From Hymenobacter swuensis DY53 (lineage in GTDB: Bacteria > Bacteroidota > Bacteroidia > Cytophagales > Hymenobacteraceae), in contig NZ_CP007145.1 in the NCBI RefSeq assembly GCF_000576555.1, forward strand, positions 1,550,001-1,614,000: 64,000 nucleotides of DNA, written 5' to 3'. Below, one piece after another: positions 1-7,505 of this stretch (position 1 is the stretch's first letter; every line of letters begins with the position of its first letter). The notes beneath the pieces are model-generated. The model was given only the letters and a program-made list of their open reading frames with translations. It ran no database searches and was not told the DNA's origin. The position numbers and the translations under genes were made by a program.

Positions 1-72
1 GCCGTGGTAGTTACGTACTGCCGACGGAAACCGGAAAATCGACCTGAGAACTGAACTGATCCAACAGACAGC

Positions 73-819
73 ATGAAGCAGAACAACGAGCGTATTGCAT
101 TAATTACAGGGAGCACCGGGGGTATTGGCACGGCTTTGTGCCGCAAGCTCAGTGAAGACGGCTACCGGGTGGTGGGCAACTTCCGCAACGAGGAAAAATC
201 GGTGCAGCTGCAGCAGGAGCTAGACAAAACCGGCCACCATATTGAGCTGGTACACGGCGACGTGAGCGACTTCGACTCGGTGGGTGCGATGGTGCAGCAC
301 ATCGAGACGAACATCGGCCCCATTGATATTCTGATCAACAACGCGGGCATCACGCGCGACACGTCGTTCGTGAAGATGACCAAGGGGCAGTGGGACGAGG
401 TGCTGAACACCAACCTCAACAGCGTGTTCAACTGCACCCGCCACGTGATTCAGGGCATGGTGGAGCGCCGCTTCGGCCGCATCATCAACATTTCGTCCAT
501 CAACGCCCAGAAGGGCCAGTACGGCCAGACGAACTACTCCACCGCCAAGGCCGGCATGCACGGCTTCACGAAGTCGCTGGCACTGGAAGTGGCTAAGTAT
601 GGCATTACGGTTAACACGATTTCGCCCGGCTACATTGAAACCGAAATGGTGATGGCCGTGCCGGAAAACATTCGGGAGAAGATTATTGCCCAGATTCCGG
701 TAGGCCGCCTGGGTGGCCCCACGGAAATTGCCGAAGCCGTATCGTTCCTGATTTCGGCGAAAAGCGGCTTTATCACCGGCTCCAACTTCGCCATCAACGG
801 CGGTCAGCACATGGCGTAA
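73..819 (+). CDS. phaB: Acetoacetyl-CoA reductase (SDR family)
   Basis: This 248-residue classical short-chain dehydrogenase should reduce acetoacetyl-CoA to (R)-3-hydroxybutyryl-CoA with NADPH in the cytoplasm, the second step of polyhydroxybutyrate synthesis. The Rossmann motif TGSTGGIG lies at about residues 13-20, NNAG at about 89-92, and the catalytic Ser plus YSTAK near residues 140-160. The segments around NAGITRD, FNCTRHVIQGM and SPGYIETEMV are characteristic of PhaB rather than FabG. Length is normal for the family. No phaA or phaC is nearby. A perfect palindromic terminator follows at 861-903. FabG is the alternative but fits less well. Confidence 0.85.
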   Translation: MKQNNERIALITGSTGGIGTALCRKLSEDGYRVVGNFRNEEKSVQLQQELDKTGHHIELVHGDVSDFDSVGAMVQHIETNIGPIDILINNAGITRDTSFVKMTKGQWDEVLNTNLNSVFNCTRHVIQGMVERRFGRIINISSINAQKGQYGQTNYSTAKAGMHGFTKSLALEVAKYGITVNTISPGYIETEMVMAVPENIREKIIAQIPVGRLGGPTEIAEAVSFLISAKSGFITGSNFAINGGQHMA

Positions 820-860
820 CCGGCCCTTGTAGGTACATAATTTCTTCGCGTATTTACTAC

Positions 861-903
861 ACGCAAAAAGGCCCTTGATAATATATCAAGGGCCTTTTTG
901 CGT
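861..903. terminator. Bidirectional rho-independent terminator
   Basis: There is a perfect 20-bp inverted repeat (861-880 and 884-903) around a 3-nt loop. The stem has A-rich and T-rich flanks on both sides, so it can terminate in either direction. It lies between the convergent phaB and SDR genes. Confidence 0.85.
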
Positions 904-940
904 GTTGGCGTCGGACTGGGAACTGCCGGCACGGGGCGGG

Positions 941-1819
941 TTAGCTGGTTTTGGGCATGCCGCCGGTTACTTCCAGCAGGCTGCCGGTGGAGTAGCTGCC
1001 ATCCTGGGAAGCGAAGTAGACGTAGGACGGGGCCAGCTCCTCGGGCTGGCCGGGGCGGCCAAGCATGGTGGCGTCGCCGAACTGCTGGAGGTCTTCCTTG
1101 AGCATGGTGCCGGGAATGAGAGGCGTCCAGATGGGGCCGGGCAGGACGGCGTTTACCCGGATTTTCTTTTCGCCGAGGTAGGCGGCTAGGCTCTTGGTGA
1201 AGGTGTGAATAGCGCCCTTGGTGCTGGCGTAGTCAATCTGGTGGGGGTGGCCCACTAGGCCCACAATGCTACCGGTGTTGATGATGGCGTCGCCTTCCTT
1301 GAGGAACGGAATGGCGGCCTGGGCCATGAAGATGTAGCCCTTGATGTTGGTATCGAAGGTTTAGTGAATGTTTTCCTCGGGGATGGTTTCGAAGTGTTCG
1401 TAGCCCATCTGGTAGGCGGCATTGTTGACGAGAATGTTGAAGCCACCCAGTTCGTGGTAGGTCTGGCGGACGGCCTCGCGGCAGGCGGTGGCCGAGCGGA
1501 CATCGCACTGAATGGCCAGAAACTTGCGGCCCTGGGCCTCCACGGCGCGGCCCACCACGGCGGCGTCCTCTGCGTTGGTGTGGTAGATGACGGCTACATC
1601 TGCACCTTCCATAGCGAAGGCCAGGGCCACGGCGCGGCCGATGCCAGAGTCGCCGCCGGTGATGAGGGCGACTTTGCCCCGGAGCTTGCCGGCGGGGCGG
1701 TAGTTCGACATATCCCAATCGGGCTTGACGTCCATGCTTTCCTCGGAGGTCGGGTAGCCGATGGGCTTGGGGTTGATTTCGCTGTTGGTGGGGCGCGGTT
1801 CGTTGTGTTCGGTATTCAT
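941..1819 (-). pseudogene. SDR family oxidoreductase interrupted by an in-frame stop
   Basis: Reading down from ATG 1819, the frame encodes a typical 292-residue SDR of the general-stress YghA/YdaD type: an N-terminal extension, then TGGDSGIG near residue 52, NNAAY, a catalytic YASTKGA and a C-terminal SLLEVTGG. A single TAA at 1361-1363 interrupts it after EENIH. The frame continues without a shift into TFDTNIKGY, exactly where the family continues. The break is therefore one nonsense codon (probably from AAA, Lys), not a frameshift. Without readthrough the product is 152 residues and lacks the catalytic Tyr-Lys. It could be a recent pseudogene or a base-calling error. Confidence 0.75.
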
Positions 1820-2014
1820 CGGGAAAGAAATAGCGGGGTTGAGGGATATGGACAGCTATGGGATACGGGCGCTACCGGCGCGAGTTCAGGCGAAGCCGTA
1901 CCGCGGGCCAATTCGGGTGGCGGGGGCTTCCCTGTCGGATTGAGTAGGACTGCGGCGGCGGATGTGGTTCCGGCTTGCCGCGGCGCGGCCAGGAAGGTGC
2001 TGCCTTTACTGCGG

Positions 2015-2226
2015 GTAGCTGACAACTGGCAAGCGGTAGGTGCTGTCCGGCAGGCAGTAGCTGATAACTGACAGGCAGTAGGTGCTATCTGGCGGGTGGT
2101 AGATGCCAGCTGGTAGCTGACAACTGACGAGCAGTAGGTGCTGTCTGGCGGCTGGTAGGTGATGACTGACCGGCGGTAGGAGCTAGCTGGCAGGTGGTAG
2201 CTGGCAAGTGGTAGGTGCTGCCTGAT
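2015..2226. repeat. Degenerate 21-bp tandem repeat built from heptamers
   Basis: About ten head-to-tail units begin with GTAG, alternating between GTAGCTGACAACTG-type and GTAGGTGCTGTCTGG-type forms. Most units are 21 bp. Two are 14 bp (2099-2112 and 2197-2210), which shows an underlying 7-bp period. With the flanking palindrome it accounts for most of the gene-free stretch 1820-2565. No conserved ORF is visible there. Confidence 0.7.
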
Positions 2227-2258
2227 GAATGCGGGTTGTTGACGAGAGGCCCCACCTG

Positions 2259-2359
2259 GAACGTCCTACTGAGCTTGTCGAAGCATCTCGCGTGCTGACG
2301 TTGGATTAGTAATCAGAAGTCAGCACGCGAGATGCTTCGACAAGCTCAGTAGGACGTTC
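2259..2359. repeat. REP/REPIN-like long palindrome
   Basis: Perfect 41-bp arms (2259-2299 and 2319-2359) flank a 19-nt loop. The arms contain GAGCTTGTCGAAGCATCTCG, a core shared in part with the palindromes near 17.2, 26.7, 42.6 and 45.5 kb. The element is non-coding and lies between the broken SDR gene and a gene remnant. Confidence 0.75.
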
Positions 2360-2565
2360 TTTCGCTGTTTTTTTTTCGAATGCGGCTGGCCATACCGCCG
2401 GGGGAGGCGGTAGCTGTCAGCTGGCGAGCGGGGGGAAGTGGGGAGATAGTAAAAAAAAGTGGTGGCAGTGGAAGTATAGGTATTTTGGTATATGAAAAAA
2501 TAGTAGTTTTTGCCGCTGGCTCTGACCGGCCGAAAATCCTTTATTAATCACTCTTACGCGTATTT

Positions 2566-2902
2566 ATGACTACCAAACAACAAAATCAGGTGACGATGTA
2601 TGGGGCGGTGCTGCGCTTCTTGGCGGAGGCGGGCGCGCCGCTGGTGGCGATTAATTAAAATTGCACAGGGCCGCGACGAGCTGGCGGCACTGGTGGCCCG
2701 CATTGAGGCGGTGGCGGCGGCCCAGGACCACTACACGGCGTCGACCCTCACGGCGCTGCCGGAAGCGGGGCCGGGGCTGGCGGTGAAAAACAAGGCGGAG
2801 GTGCATCTGCCGGATTACAGCAAGCTGGGGCCGGCCGATGCGCCCTACCTGCTGGTGGTGCAGAAGCAGCTGGATGGTGAAGGGCGCTGGGTGGTGCGGT
2901 AG
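2566..2902 (+). pseudogene. Frameshifted remnant of a small hypothetical gene
   Basis: ATG 2566 opens a 30-codon frame (MTTKQQNQVTMYGAVLRFLA...) that stops at 2656-2658. A second frame, shifted by one base, continues from about 2650 to 2902 with KIAQGRDELAALVARIEAV and ends in LLVVQKQLDGEGRWVVR. Together they look like the two ends of one small protein joined across a deletion or frameshift near 2650. I do not recognise a function. A stem-loop terminator follows at 2967-2999. Confidence 0.5.
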
Positions 2903-2907
2903 GCGAC

Positions 2908-2957
2908 CTCCCCCCCCGGCCCCCTCTCCCGTGGAGAGGGGGAGCCTGACGATTATT
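2908..2957. repeat. CCCCTCTCC-type palindromic repeat, single copy
   Basis: This GC-rich unit has the form CCCCCTCTCC-GTG-GGAGAGGGGG followed by AGCCTGACGATTAT. The same trailing AGCCTGACGATTAT occurs at about 9045-9058 inside the giant ATPase gene, and a related inverted pair lies at 12991-13119. These are copies of one mobile-like palindromic family. Confidence 0.65.
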
Positions 2958-2966
2958 GGGCATGAG

Positions 2967-2999
2967 AAAGGCCCCGGCGCGGTTGCGGCGGGGCCTTTT
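2967..2999 (+). terminator. Rho-independent terminator
   Basis: The stem pairs AAAGGCCCCG (2967-2976) with CGGGGCCTTT (2989-2998), followed by a short T run. It lies downstream of the plus-strand remnant at 2566-2902. Confidence 0.65.
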
Positions 3000-3076
3000 G
3001 TATATTGAAATAGTATAGGTTTGCTGCTGAGGCAGCAGTGGAGGTATAACTTCCACATTATGGCTGTATCATAACC

Positions 3077-3182
3077 TACTCCCCGCTTCAATGCCTCCCG
3101 AATTCCGCTCAATCCCCCGGCAATGTTCTCCGGCTTTTCCAGCATCTGTAGGAGCTAGGTGGGGCTGGAGTGGCGGAGGTGG
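3077..3182 (-). pseudogene. Decayed copy of the 3' end of the giant ATPase gene
   Basis: The DNA matches the last ~100 nt of the ATPase gene at 7506-7610. The minus strand still encodes LEKPENIAGGLSGIREALKR, against LEKLENIAGGLSGIREALKR in the intact gene. An extra base near the stop and several substitutions show decay. It lies immediately downstream of a DUF3592 gene, like the remnants near 4.03 and 6.99 kb. Confidence 0.7.
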
Positions 3183-3200
3183 TTGGGGTGTGGGAGGACG

Positions 3201-3575
3201 TTATCCGCCTTTGAAAAGGATGCTGCTCATCAGAAAGACCGCACCCATACCCATAAATAGCCAAGGCAAAAACTTGTGCTCTGTGGTGTCAAGCACAACT
3301 TCCTGCGGATTGTCAGGATTGTAGTATAGCCCAACAGAAGCTCCGTTTAGGTGACGCCGCCTTGACGGACTGGCGGAGGGCTTTGCGGTTATGGGTTGTT
3401 GATCCTGAGTGTGAAACTGGATGATAGGGCCGTCGTCGTGGCCCACAATCGTGCCCAGGACAAATTGGCCCGTGCGCACAAGTCGCTGCCGTTGTCGCCA
3501 AAGCCACAAACCCCATAAAAACAGGCTGGCACCAGCGAGAAGGGGAAGTATAGTCTCCATTATAAGCGCTGGCAT
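3201..3575 (-). CDS. DUF3592-type small membrane protein
   Basis: The 124-residue protein has an N-terminal hydrophobic helix (about residues 8-25), a central soluble beta-rich domain (GTIVGHDDGPIIQFHTQDQQ, then GLYYNPDNPQEVVLD) and a C-terminal hydrophobic helix. Helix, beta domain with the 'YNPxNPxE' motif, helix is the usual DUF3592 layout. The function of the family is unknown. Start codons at 3575 and 3560 are both possible. It is one of four such genes downstream of the giant ATPase gene, and it follows the 4023 gene on the same strand with a 19-bp gap. Confidence 0.75.
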   Translation of the reverse strand: MPALIMETILPLLAGASLFLWGLWLWRQRQRLVRTGQFVLGTIVGHDDGPIIQFHTQDQQPITAKPSASPSRRRHLNGASVGLYYNPDNPQEVVLDTTEHKFLPWLFMGMGAVFLMSSILFKGG

Positions 3576-3594
3576 GGTGGGTTATTGATAGACT

Positions 3595-4023
3595 CTATTC
3601 AGGCTGCCGAGTACGCCGATCGGGTTTGCCTTTCGGGTTGGCGCGCCGCTCCTGGCCTTTCTTAAGCCGATAAGGGCCCTTCGCTACTTCGGTTTCTGAC
3701 TTGACCAGGGCGTCAAGGCCCGAAACGATTACGAATTGATCTAGTGCCGCTGGCAGGTAGCAAACCTCGACTTGCTGGCCCTTTCTAAACTCAGAGATGT
3801 GCGTCTTATCTGAAGCAGTGAGCGTCAGGAGTTGCCCCGAACTCGTCCTGAAGCGAACCACCGGAAAACGGTGAAACAGATCAAAAAACTCCAGGTCTAC
3901 TATTTCGCCTGGAACCCGCTTGCCACGCCTGAGAATATGTAGGCGGCTGTGTGAATTTTTATATAGGGCAAACGCCATTCCCACAACAATGACTGCGAAT
4001 AGCAGGAAGAAGAGCTTATCCAT
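3595..4023 (-). CDS. DUF3592-like membrane protein, paralogue A'
   Basis: The 142-residue protein has one N-terminal transmembrane helix (FFLLFAVIVVGMAFALY), then a beta domain (GKRVPGEIVDLEFFDLFHRF and QVEVCYLPAALDQFVIVSG) and a basic tail. It is nearly identical over most of its length to the protein encoded at 6562-6981, so the two arose by recent duplication. It belongs to the DUF3592-like group around the giant ATPase. A fragment of the ATPase gene's 3' end lies immediately upstream (4029-4105). No catalytic residues are recognisable. Confidence 0.7.
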   Translation of the reverse strand: MDKLFFLLFAVIVVGMAFALYKNSHSRLHILRRGKRVPGEIVDLEFFDLFHRFPVVRFRTSSGQLLTLTASDKTHISEFRKGQQVEVCYLPAALDQFVIVSGLDALVKSETEVAKGPYRLKKGQERRANPKGKPDRRTRQPE

Positions 4024-4028
4024 TGGGA

Positions 4029-4105
4029 AATGCAGGAGCTGGGCAGGGCCGGAGTGGCGGATGTGGCTGGGGTAGGGTTGTTTGATTGGCTGTTAGCGGG
4101 CGGCG
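4029..4105 (-). pseudogene. Second decayed fragment of the ATPase gene 3' region
   Basis: Positions 4029-4105 align with 7576-7650 in the intact ATPase gene, sharing GCAGGAGCTGGGC and GGGCCGGAGTGGCGGA. The last ~70 nt of the ATPase gene are missing, and the fragment abuts the start of the DUF3592-like gene at 4023. Confidence 0.6.
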
Positions 4106-4137
4106 CACTGGTTGCGTGCCCACGCCGCTGGCTTGGT

Positions 4138-4674
4138 TCAGATGCCGGTGGGCTTGCCGTCGAGGCTGCGGGTGTTGCGGGTGTGCCAGTACTGCGCCAC
4201 CTGCTCGGGGCCGCGCTTTTCCATGCTGTCGTTTAGCTCGTCGCGCTCGGCGCGAAAGTCGAGGAAGGGGACGGCCATGCCGCAGGAGGTTTGCACCAGG
4301 TCGACGTCGACGACCAGAATCTGGCGGGCACCGGGGAGGGGCGGGAACAGCGGGAGCAGGGTGGTCCACTCGGCGTCGCGGGGGTGGTAGGTGGTGGCGG
4401 TACCGTAGAGGCGGAGGATGTTGGGGCGGCCCTCGAAGGCGCACCACATGAGCGTGATGCGGTTGAGGGCCAGCAGGTGGGCGGCGGTTTCGTTGCCGCT
4501 GCCGGTCAGGTTGAGCCAGGCCACGCGGTTGGCGTCGAGTACGCGCAGGGTATCCTGGCCCTTGGGGGAGATGTTGACGCGCCCATCGGCGGCGGCGGTG
4601 CCCACGAAGAACACGTGCTGCTGCTCGATAAAGACCTGAATGTCGGCGCTGATGGCGGGGTAGTGCTTGCCCAT
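4138..4674 (-). CDS. Pyridoxamine 5'-phosphate oxidase family protein
   Basis: This is a 178-residue split-barrel flavin-binding-fold protein. FIEQQHVFFVGTAAADGRVN and ISPKGQDTLRVLDANRVAWL match the N-terminal strands of PPOX-like proteins; LTGSGNETAAHL and ALNRITLMWCAFEGRPNILR follow. Such proteins bind FMN, F420 or heme, and the substrate is unknown. ATG 4674 is chosen because the longer frame upstream is low-complexity proline-rich sequence overlapping the divergent kinase gene. It is divergent from the histidine kinase at 4873. GAFs and YwmC-like variants are less likely. Confidence 0.75.
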   Translation of the reverse strand: MGKHYPAISADIQVFIEQQHVFFVGTAAADGRVNISPKGQDTLRVLDANRVAWLNLTGSGNETAAHLLALNRITLMWCAFEGRPNILRLYGTATTYHPRDAEWTTLLPLFPPLPGARQILVVDVDLVQTSCGMAVPFLDFRAERDELNDSMEKRGPEQVAQYWHTRNTRSLDGKPTGI

Positions 4675-4872
4675 GCGGAAGAGGAGTTGGCGGGGCGGCA
4701 AGGTAGGGCGATTGGGGGCCAGTGGCAAGGGTGGGGCCGGTAATGGGGGGGGCAGCGTTGGGAGTAAACTGCTCAATTGGGCCAGTAAGGCGCATCCGGC
4801 CGTTGGGTTCAGTTGTTTATGGTCGGTTGCCGTTCTACCAGATAATAGTTGTGTTTTCCTATATCCTGTGTC

Positions 4873-6009
4873 ATGCTTGATTTTTCCGCCCTTTTCATGG
4901 CCCGGGTGCAGGCCAGCACCCAGGTGCAGTTCGTCTACGACATAGCCGCCGGGCAGGTGGTTTTCGTGAATGCGGCCTACGGGCCGGTACTGCTGGGCAC
5001 CTGTGCCGGCGTCAACGCCGAACTCCCCGCTTTGCTGGCCCGCATTCACCCCGACGACCAGGCCTACCTGGCCGAGCACTGGGCGCGGTGGATGCGGGGG
5101 GAGCAGCTAGGTGAAATCGAGGTCCGGTTGCAGCGCGTGGGCGAGTTGGCGCAGTGGTTTGCGGCCATTCCCTACTACCATGTGGGCGAAGCCGGTGGCC
5201 CGCTACTGGTTTGCACCCTGCACGATATCAGTGCGGCCAAGCACCACCAAGCTAATTCGGACTTATTCAACAGCCGTAAGAACGTGACGCTGGAGGTGCT
5301 TTCGCACGACGCGAGCGGGGCCTTTATCATGGTGGAACAGCTGGCGCAATACCTGCGCGACGAGCTGCCGGAGGCGGTCCGGCCCCAGGTCGCTCAGATG
5401 CTTGATATGCTGGAGAACACCAGCCGGGAGAGTGTAAAGATGATTCGCGACCTGATCAACATTGAATTCACGGCGGCTGTGGCCACCAACCTGAAGATGG
5501 ATCGGGTGGACCTGGGCGACATCATGCGCGGCCCGTTGGCGCAGCTGCAACTCGGCTACAAGCTGCTGGGGCACCATTTCACGTACTCGCTGCCGGCGGA
5601 GGCGGTGTACGTGAACCTGGACGTGAGCAAGTTCACGCAGGTGGTTATCAACCTGGTGAGCAACGCCATGAAGTTCACCCGCGACGAAGGCCACGTGTGG
5701 GTGACCGTGACGGGGCTGCCGGACCGGGCGCGGGTGCAGGTAGCCGACGACGGTATCGGGATTCCGGCGGCCATGCTGCCGCACGTGTTCGAGCGGTTTA
5801 CCAGGGCCCGGCGGCTGGGCCTGCGGGGCGAGGAAACCATCGGCCTGGGCCTTTCGCTCTGCAAAACCATCGTGGAGTGGCACGACGGCACGCTGTCGGT
5901 GAGCAGCGTGGAGGGCAAAGGCAGCGTGTTTACCGTGGACATTCCGCTGGCTGAAGGGGCGCTGAGCCGCCTACCCGACGAATTGGTAGACGCCGTTGTG
6001 TTTCAGTAG
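4873..6009 (+). CDS. PAS-domain sensor histidine kinase
   Basis: This is a 378-residue soluble kinase without membrane segments. A PAS-like domain spans about residues 10-125 (FVYDIAAGQVVFVNAAYGPV, then a PxxY-containing second half). The phosphoacceptor helix has an unusual H-box, LSHDASGAF, with His at about residue 145. The HATPase domain keeps the N box (NLVSNAMKF), G1 (DDGIGIP), F box (FERFTRA) and G2 (IGLGLSLCK). No response regulator is adjacent, so the partner must be encoded elsewhere. ATG 4873 starts at the conserved N-terminus; an upstream ATG at 4849 adds eight residues. Confidence 0.8.
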   Translation: MLDFSALFMARVQASTQVQFVYDIAAGQVVFVNAAYGPVLLGTCAGVNAELPALLARIHPDDQAYLAEHWARWMRGEQLGEIEVRLQRVGELAQWFAAIPYYHVGEAGGPLLVCTLHDISAAKHHQANSDLFNSRKNVTLEVLSHDASGAFIMVEQLAQYLRDELPEAVRPQVAQMLDMLENTSRESVKMIRDLINIEFTAAVATNLKMDRVDLGDIMRGPLAQLQLGYKLLGHHFTYSLPAEAVYVNLDVSKFTQVVINLVSNAMKFTRDEGHVWVTVTGLPDRARVQVADDGIGIPAAMLPHVFERFTRARRLGLRGEETIGLGLSLCKTIVEWHDGTLSVSSVEGKGSVFTVDIPLAEGALSRLPDELVDAVVFQ

Positions 6010-6065
6010 GCGCTACGCTGTTGCGCGGGTTGGTAGGCAGTCCGCTGATGCGGGTATAGAGGGCG

Positions 6066-6506
6066 CTAGCTCATATACGCCAGCACGCTGATCAGCACCG
6101 TAGCTGCCCCCAGCAGTATGCCCGTAAACAGCCAGTCTTCATTGGAATCCCAGTGGGCCGGAAGCAGAAATTGCTGCGGATCGGCGGCGAGGTAACGGAC
6201 GGTGAACTGTTGGCCTACCTGCCAGTCAGTGAATGTAGCGCGGGTATACTGTAGCGCGATGGGGGCTCCGGTGGATGGCTGGAACTGGATAATAGGGTCG
6301 TAGCTGCAGTGGTTTACATCATTGGAATATTCAGGGTCATAGATGGGAATCAGGGCAACTACTGTTCCCTGAGTTGTTTCGCCGTGCTGCTGGATCAGGC
6401 GCTGCTCATGGTAGCGGCCCAAAAAATAGTAGAAGAGGTACGCTCCGAAGGCGCATCCCAGTGCCAGCATTATTTCGGATTCACCAATAGGTAGATTGGA
6501 CAACAT
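6066..6506 (-). CDS. DUF3592-type membrane protein
   Basis: The protein has about 146 residues starting at ATG 6506 (MLSNLPIGESE). A first hydrophobic helix (MLALGCAFGAYLFYYFLG) is followed by GTVVALIPIYD, a beta domain with YDPIIQFQPSTG and FTVRYLAADPQQFLL, and a second helix (FTGILLGAATVLISVLAYM). This is the DUF3592 architecture. The frame stays open to 6665, but that extension overlaps the upstream gene at 6562-6981 and looks unlike coding sequence. It belongs to the cluster after the ATPase gene. Confidence 0.7.
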   Translation of the reverse strand: MLSNLPIGESEIMLALGCAFGAYLFYYFLGRYHEQRLIQQHGETTQGTVVALIPIYDPEYSNDVNHCSYDPIIQFQPSTGAPIALQYTRATFTDWQVGQQFTVRYLAADPQQFLLPAHWDSNEDWLFTGILLGAATVLISVLAYMS

Positions 6507-6561
6507 CAGTGCGCTGTGCTTCGCCAAGCATAATAGCGTGAATTGGTGGTGTGTTTCTGCG

Positions 6562-6981
6562 TCAGCGCCACTTAGGTCTGCCTGGGGCAGTGCGACGTTC
6601 TTGGCCTTTCGCAAGCCGGTAGGGGCTGCTTGGTACTTCAGTTTTTGAGTTGACCAAGACGTCAAGACCCGAGATGATTATGAACTGATCAGGTGCCGCT
6701 GGCAGGTAGCACACCTCGACCTGCTGGCCTTTCCTGCACTCAGTGATGTGCTTTCTGTCTGAAGCAGTGAGCATCAGAAGCTGTCCTGTACTTGTCCTGA
6801 AGCGAACCACCGGAAAACGGTGAAACAGGTCAAAAAACTCCAGGTCTACTATTTCTCCTGGAACCCGCTTTCCATACCTGAGAATATGTAAGCGGCTGTG
6901 TGAATTTTTATCGGAGCGGTACAGGGCAAACGCTATTCCTACAACAAACGCTGCGAATAGCAGGAAGAAGAAGGTGTTCAT
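6562..6981 (-). CDS. DUF3592-like membrane protein, paralogue A
   Basis: The 139-residue protein has one N-terminal membrane helix and a beta domain with GKRVPGEIVDLEFFDLFHRF, near-identical to the 3595-4023 product. Differences concentrate in the helix and the basic C-terminal tail. It is separated from the next gene upstream (7078-7497) by a short stretch resembling the ATPase-gene tail. Role unknown. Confidence 0.7.
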   Translation of the reverse strand: MNTFFFLLFAAFVVGIAFALYRSDKNSHSRLHILRYGKRVPGEIVDLEFFDLFHRFPVVRFRTSTGQLLMLTASDRKHITECRKGQQVEVCYLPAAPDQFIIISGLDVLVNSKTEVPSSPYRLAKGQERRTAPGRPKWR

Positions 6982-6987
6982 TGGGAA

Positions 6988-7030
6988 ATGCGGGAGCTGA
7001 TGAGGCTGAAGTGGAAGCAGTTGATCCTGT
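6988..7030 (-). pseudogene. Possible third, strongly decayed ATPase-tail fragment
   Basis: The sequence GCGGGAGCTGATGAGGCTGA at 6988 onward sits at the same offset from the paralogue A start as the clear remnant at 4029 does from paralogue A'. It resembles the ATPase-gene segment at 7577-7610 at roughly 70 percent by eye. Supported mainly by the parallel layout. Confidence 0.35.
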
Positions 7031-7077
7031 TTCAGCGCCTCTAGGATGCTGAGATTTTAACTCAGATGCTAACCACA

Positions 7078-7497
7078 TTAAAATTGCCAAACCAACCATG
7101 CGGAGTAACTTATAAATCCCAGGCCAATGAGCATGAACACGGTAGGTCCCAGGATACTAGCAGATGAACTAATAATAAATTCTTCTGGATCAGTGGGGTT
7201 GTATATAACGTCTACGATGTCGCCTTCACGGTAGCGACTTTGAAAACCGTCAGTCAAATTGGTGTAACTCTTGGAAATCCAGCGCTTATCAGCAGTGACA
7301 AAACGTATTGAATGCTGATAAAGTCCTTGGTCGCCAAAAACCTTCAGCCAGGAATCATCGATGACGCTAGTGACAGTGCCGGTGGTCATTTGGCCCTCTC
7401 GGGCTAATCGTTGGTGTTTGTGGCGTAAGGTATTGCCTGATAGAAGGCAAGCGGCACCCATAGCAAGCCACAGGAATATTTGAAGTTCTGAACCCAT
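7078..7497 (-). CDS. DUF3592-type membrane protein directly after the ATPase gene
   Basis: The 139-residue protein has an N-terminal helix (LQIFLWLAMGAACLLSG), a soluble beta domain (GTVTSVIDDSWLKVFGDQG, then VDVIYNPTDPEEFIISS, the DUF3592 signature region) and a C-terminal helix (GPTVFMLIGLGFISYSAWLV). It begins only 8 nt after the ATPase stop codon, so the two are very likely co-transcribed. This makes it the intact reference for the tail-plus-DUF3592 units found further downstream. Function unknown. Confidence 0.75.
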   Translation of the reverse strand: MGSELQIFLWLAMGAACLLSGNTLRHKHQRLAREGQMTTGTVTSVIDDSWLKVFGDQGLYQHSIRFVTADKRWISKSYTNLTDGFQSRYREGDIVDVIYNPTDPEEFIISSSASILGPTVFMLIGLGFISYSAWLVWQF

Positions 7498-7505
7498 ACC
7501 GAAAA

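Noticed and set aside
2015..2226. Possible CRISPR array
   Set aside because: Units are contiguous, degenerate 21-mers without unique spacers, and no cas genes are nearby.
4674..5079. N-terminal extension of the PPOX-like protein
   Set aside because: Proline-rich low-complexity sequence overlapping the kinase gene; homologous length is reached from ATG 4674.
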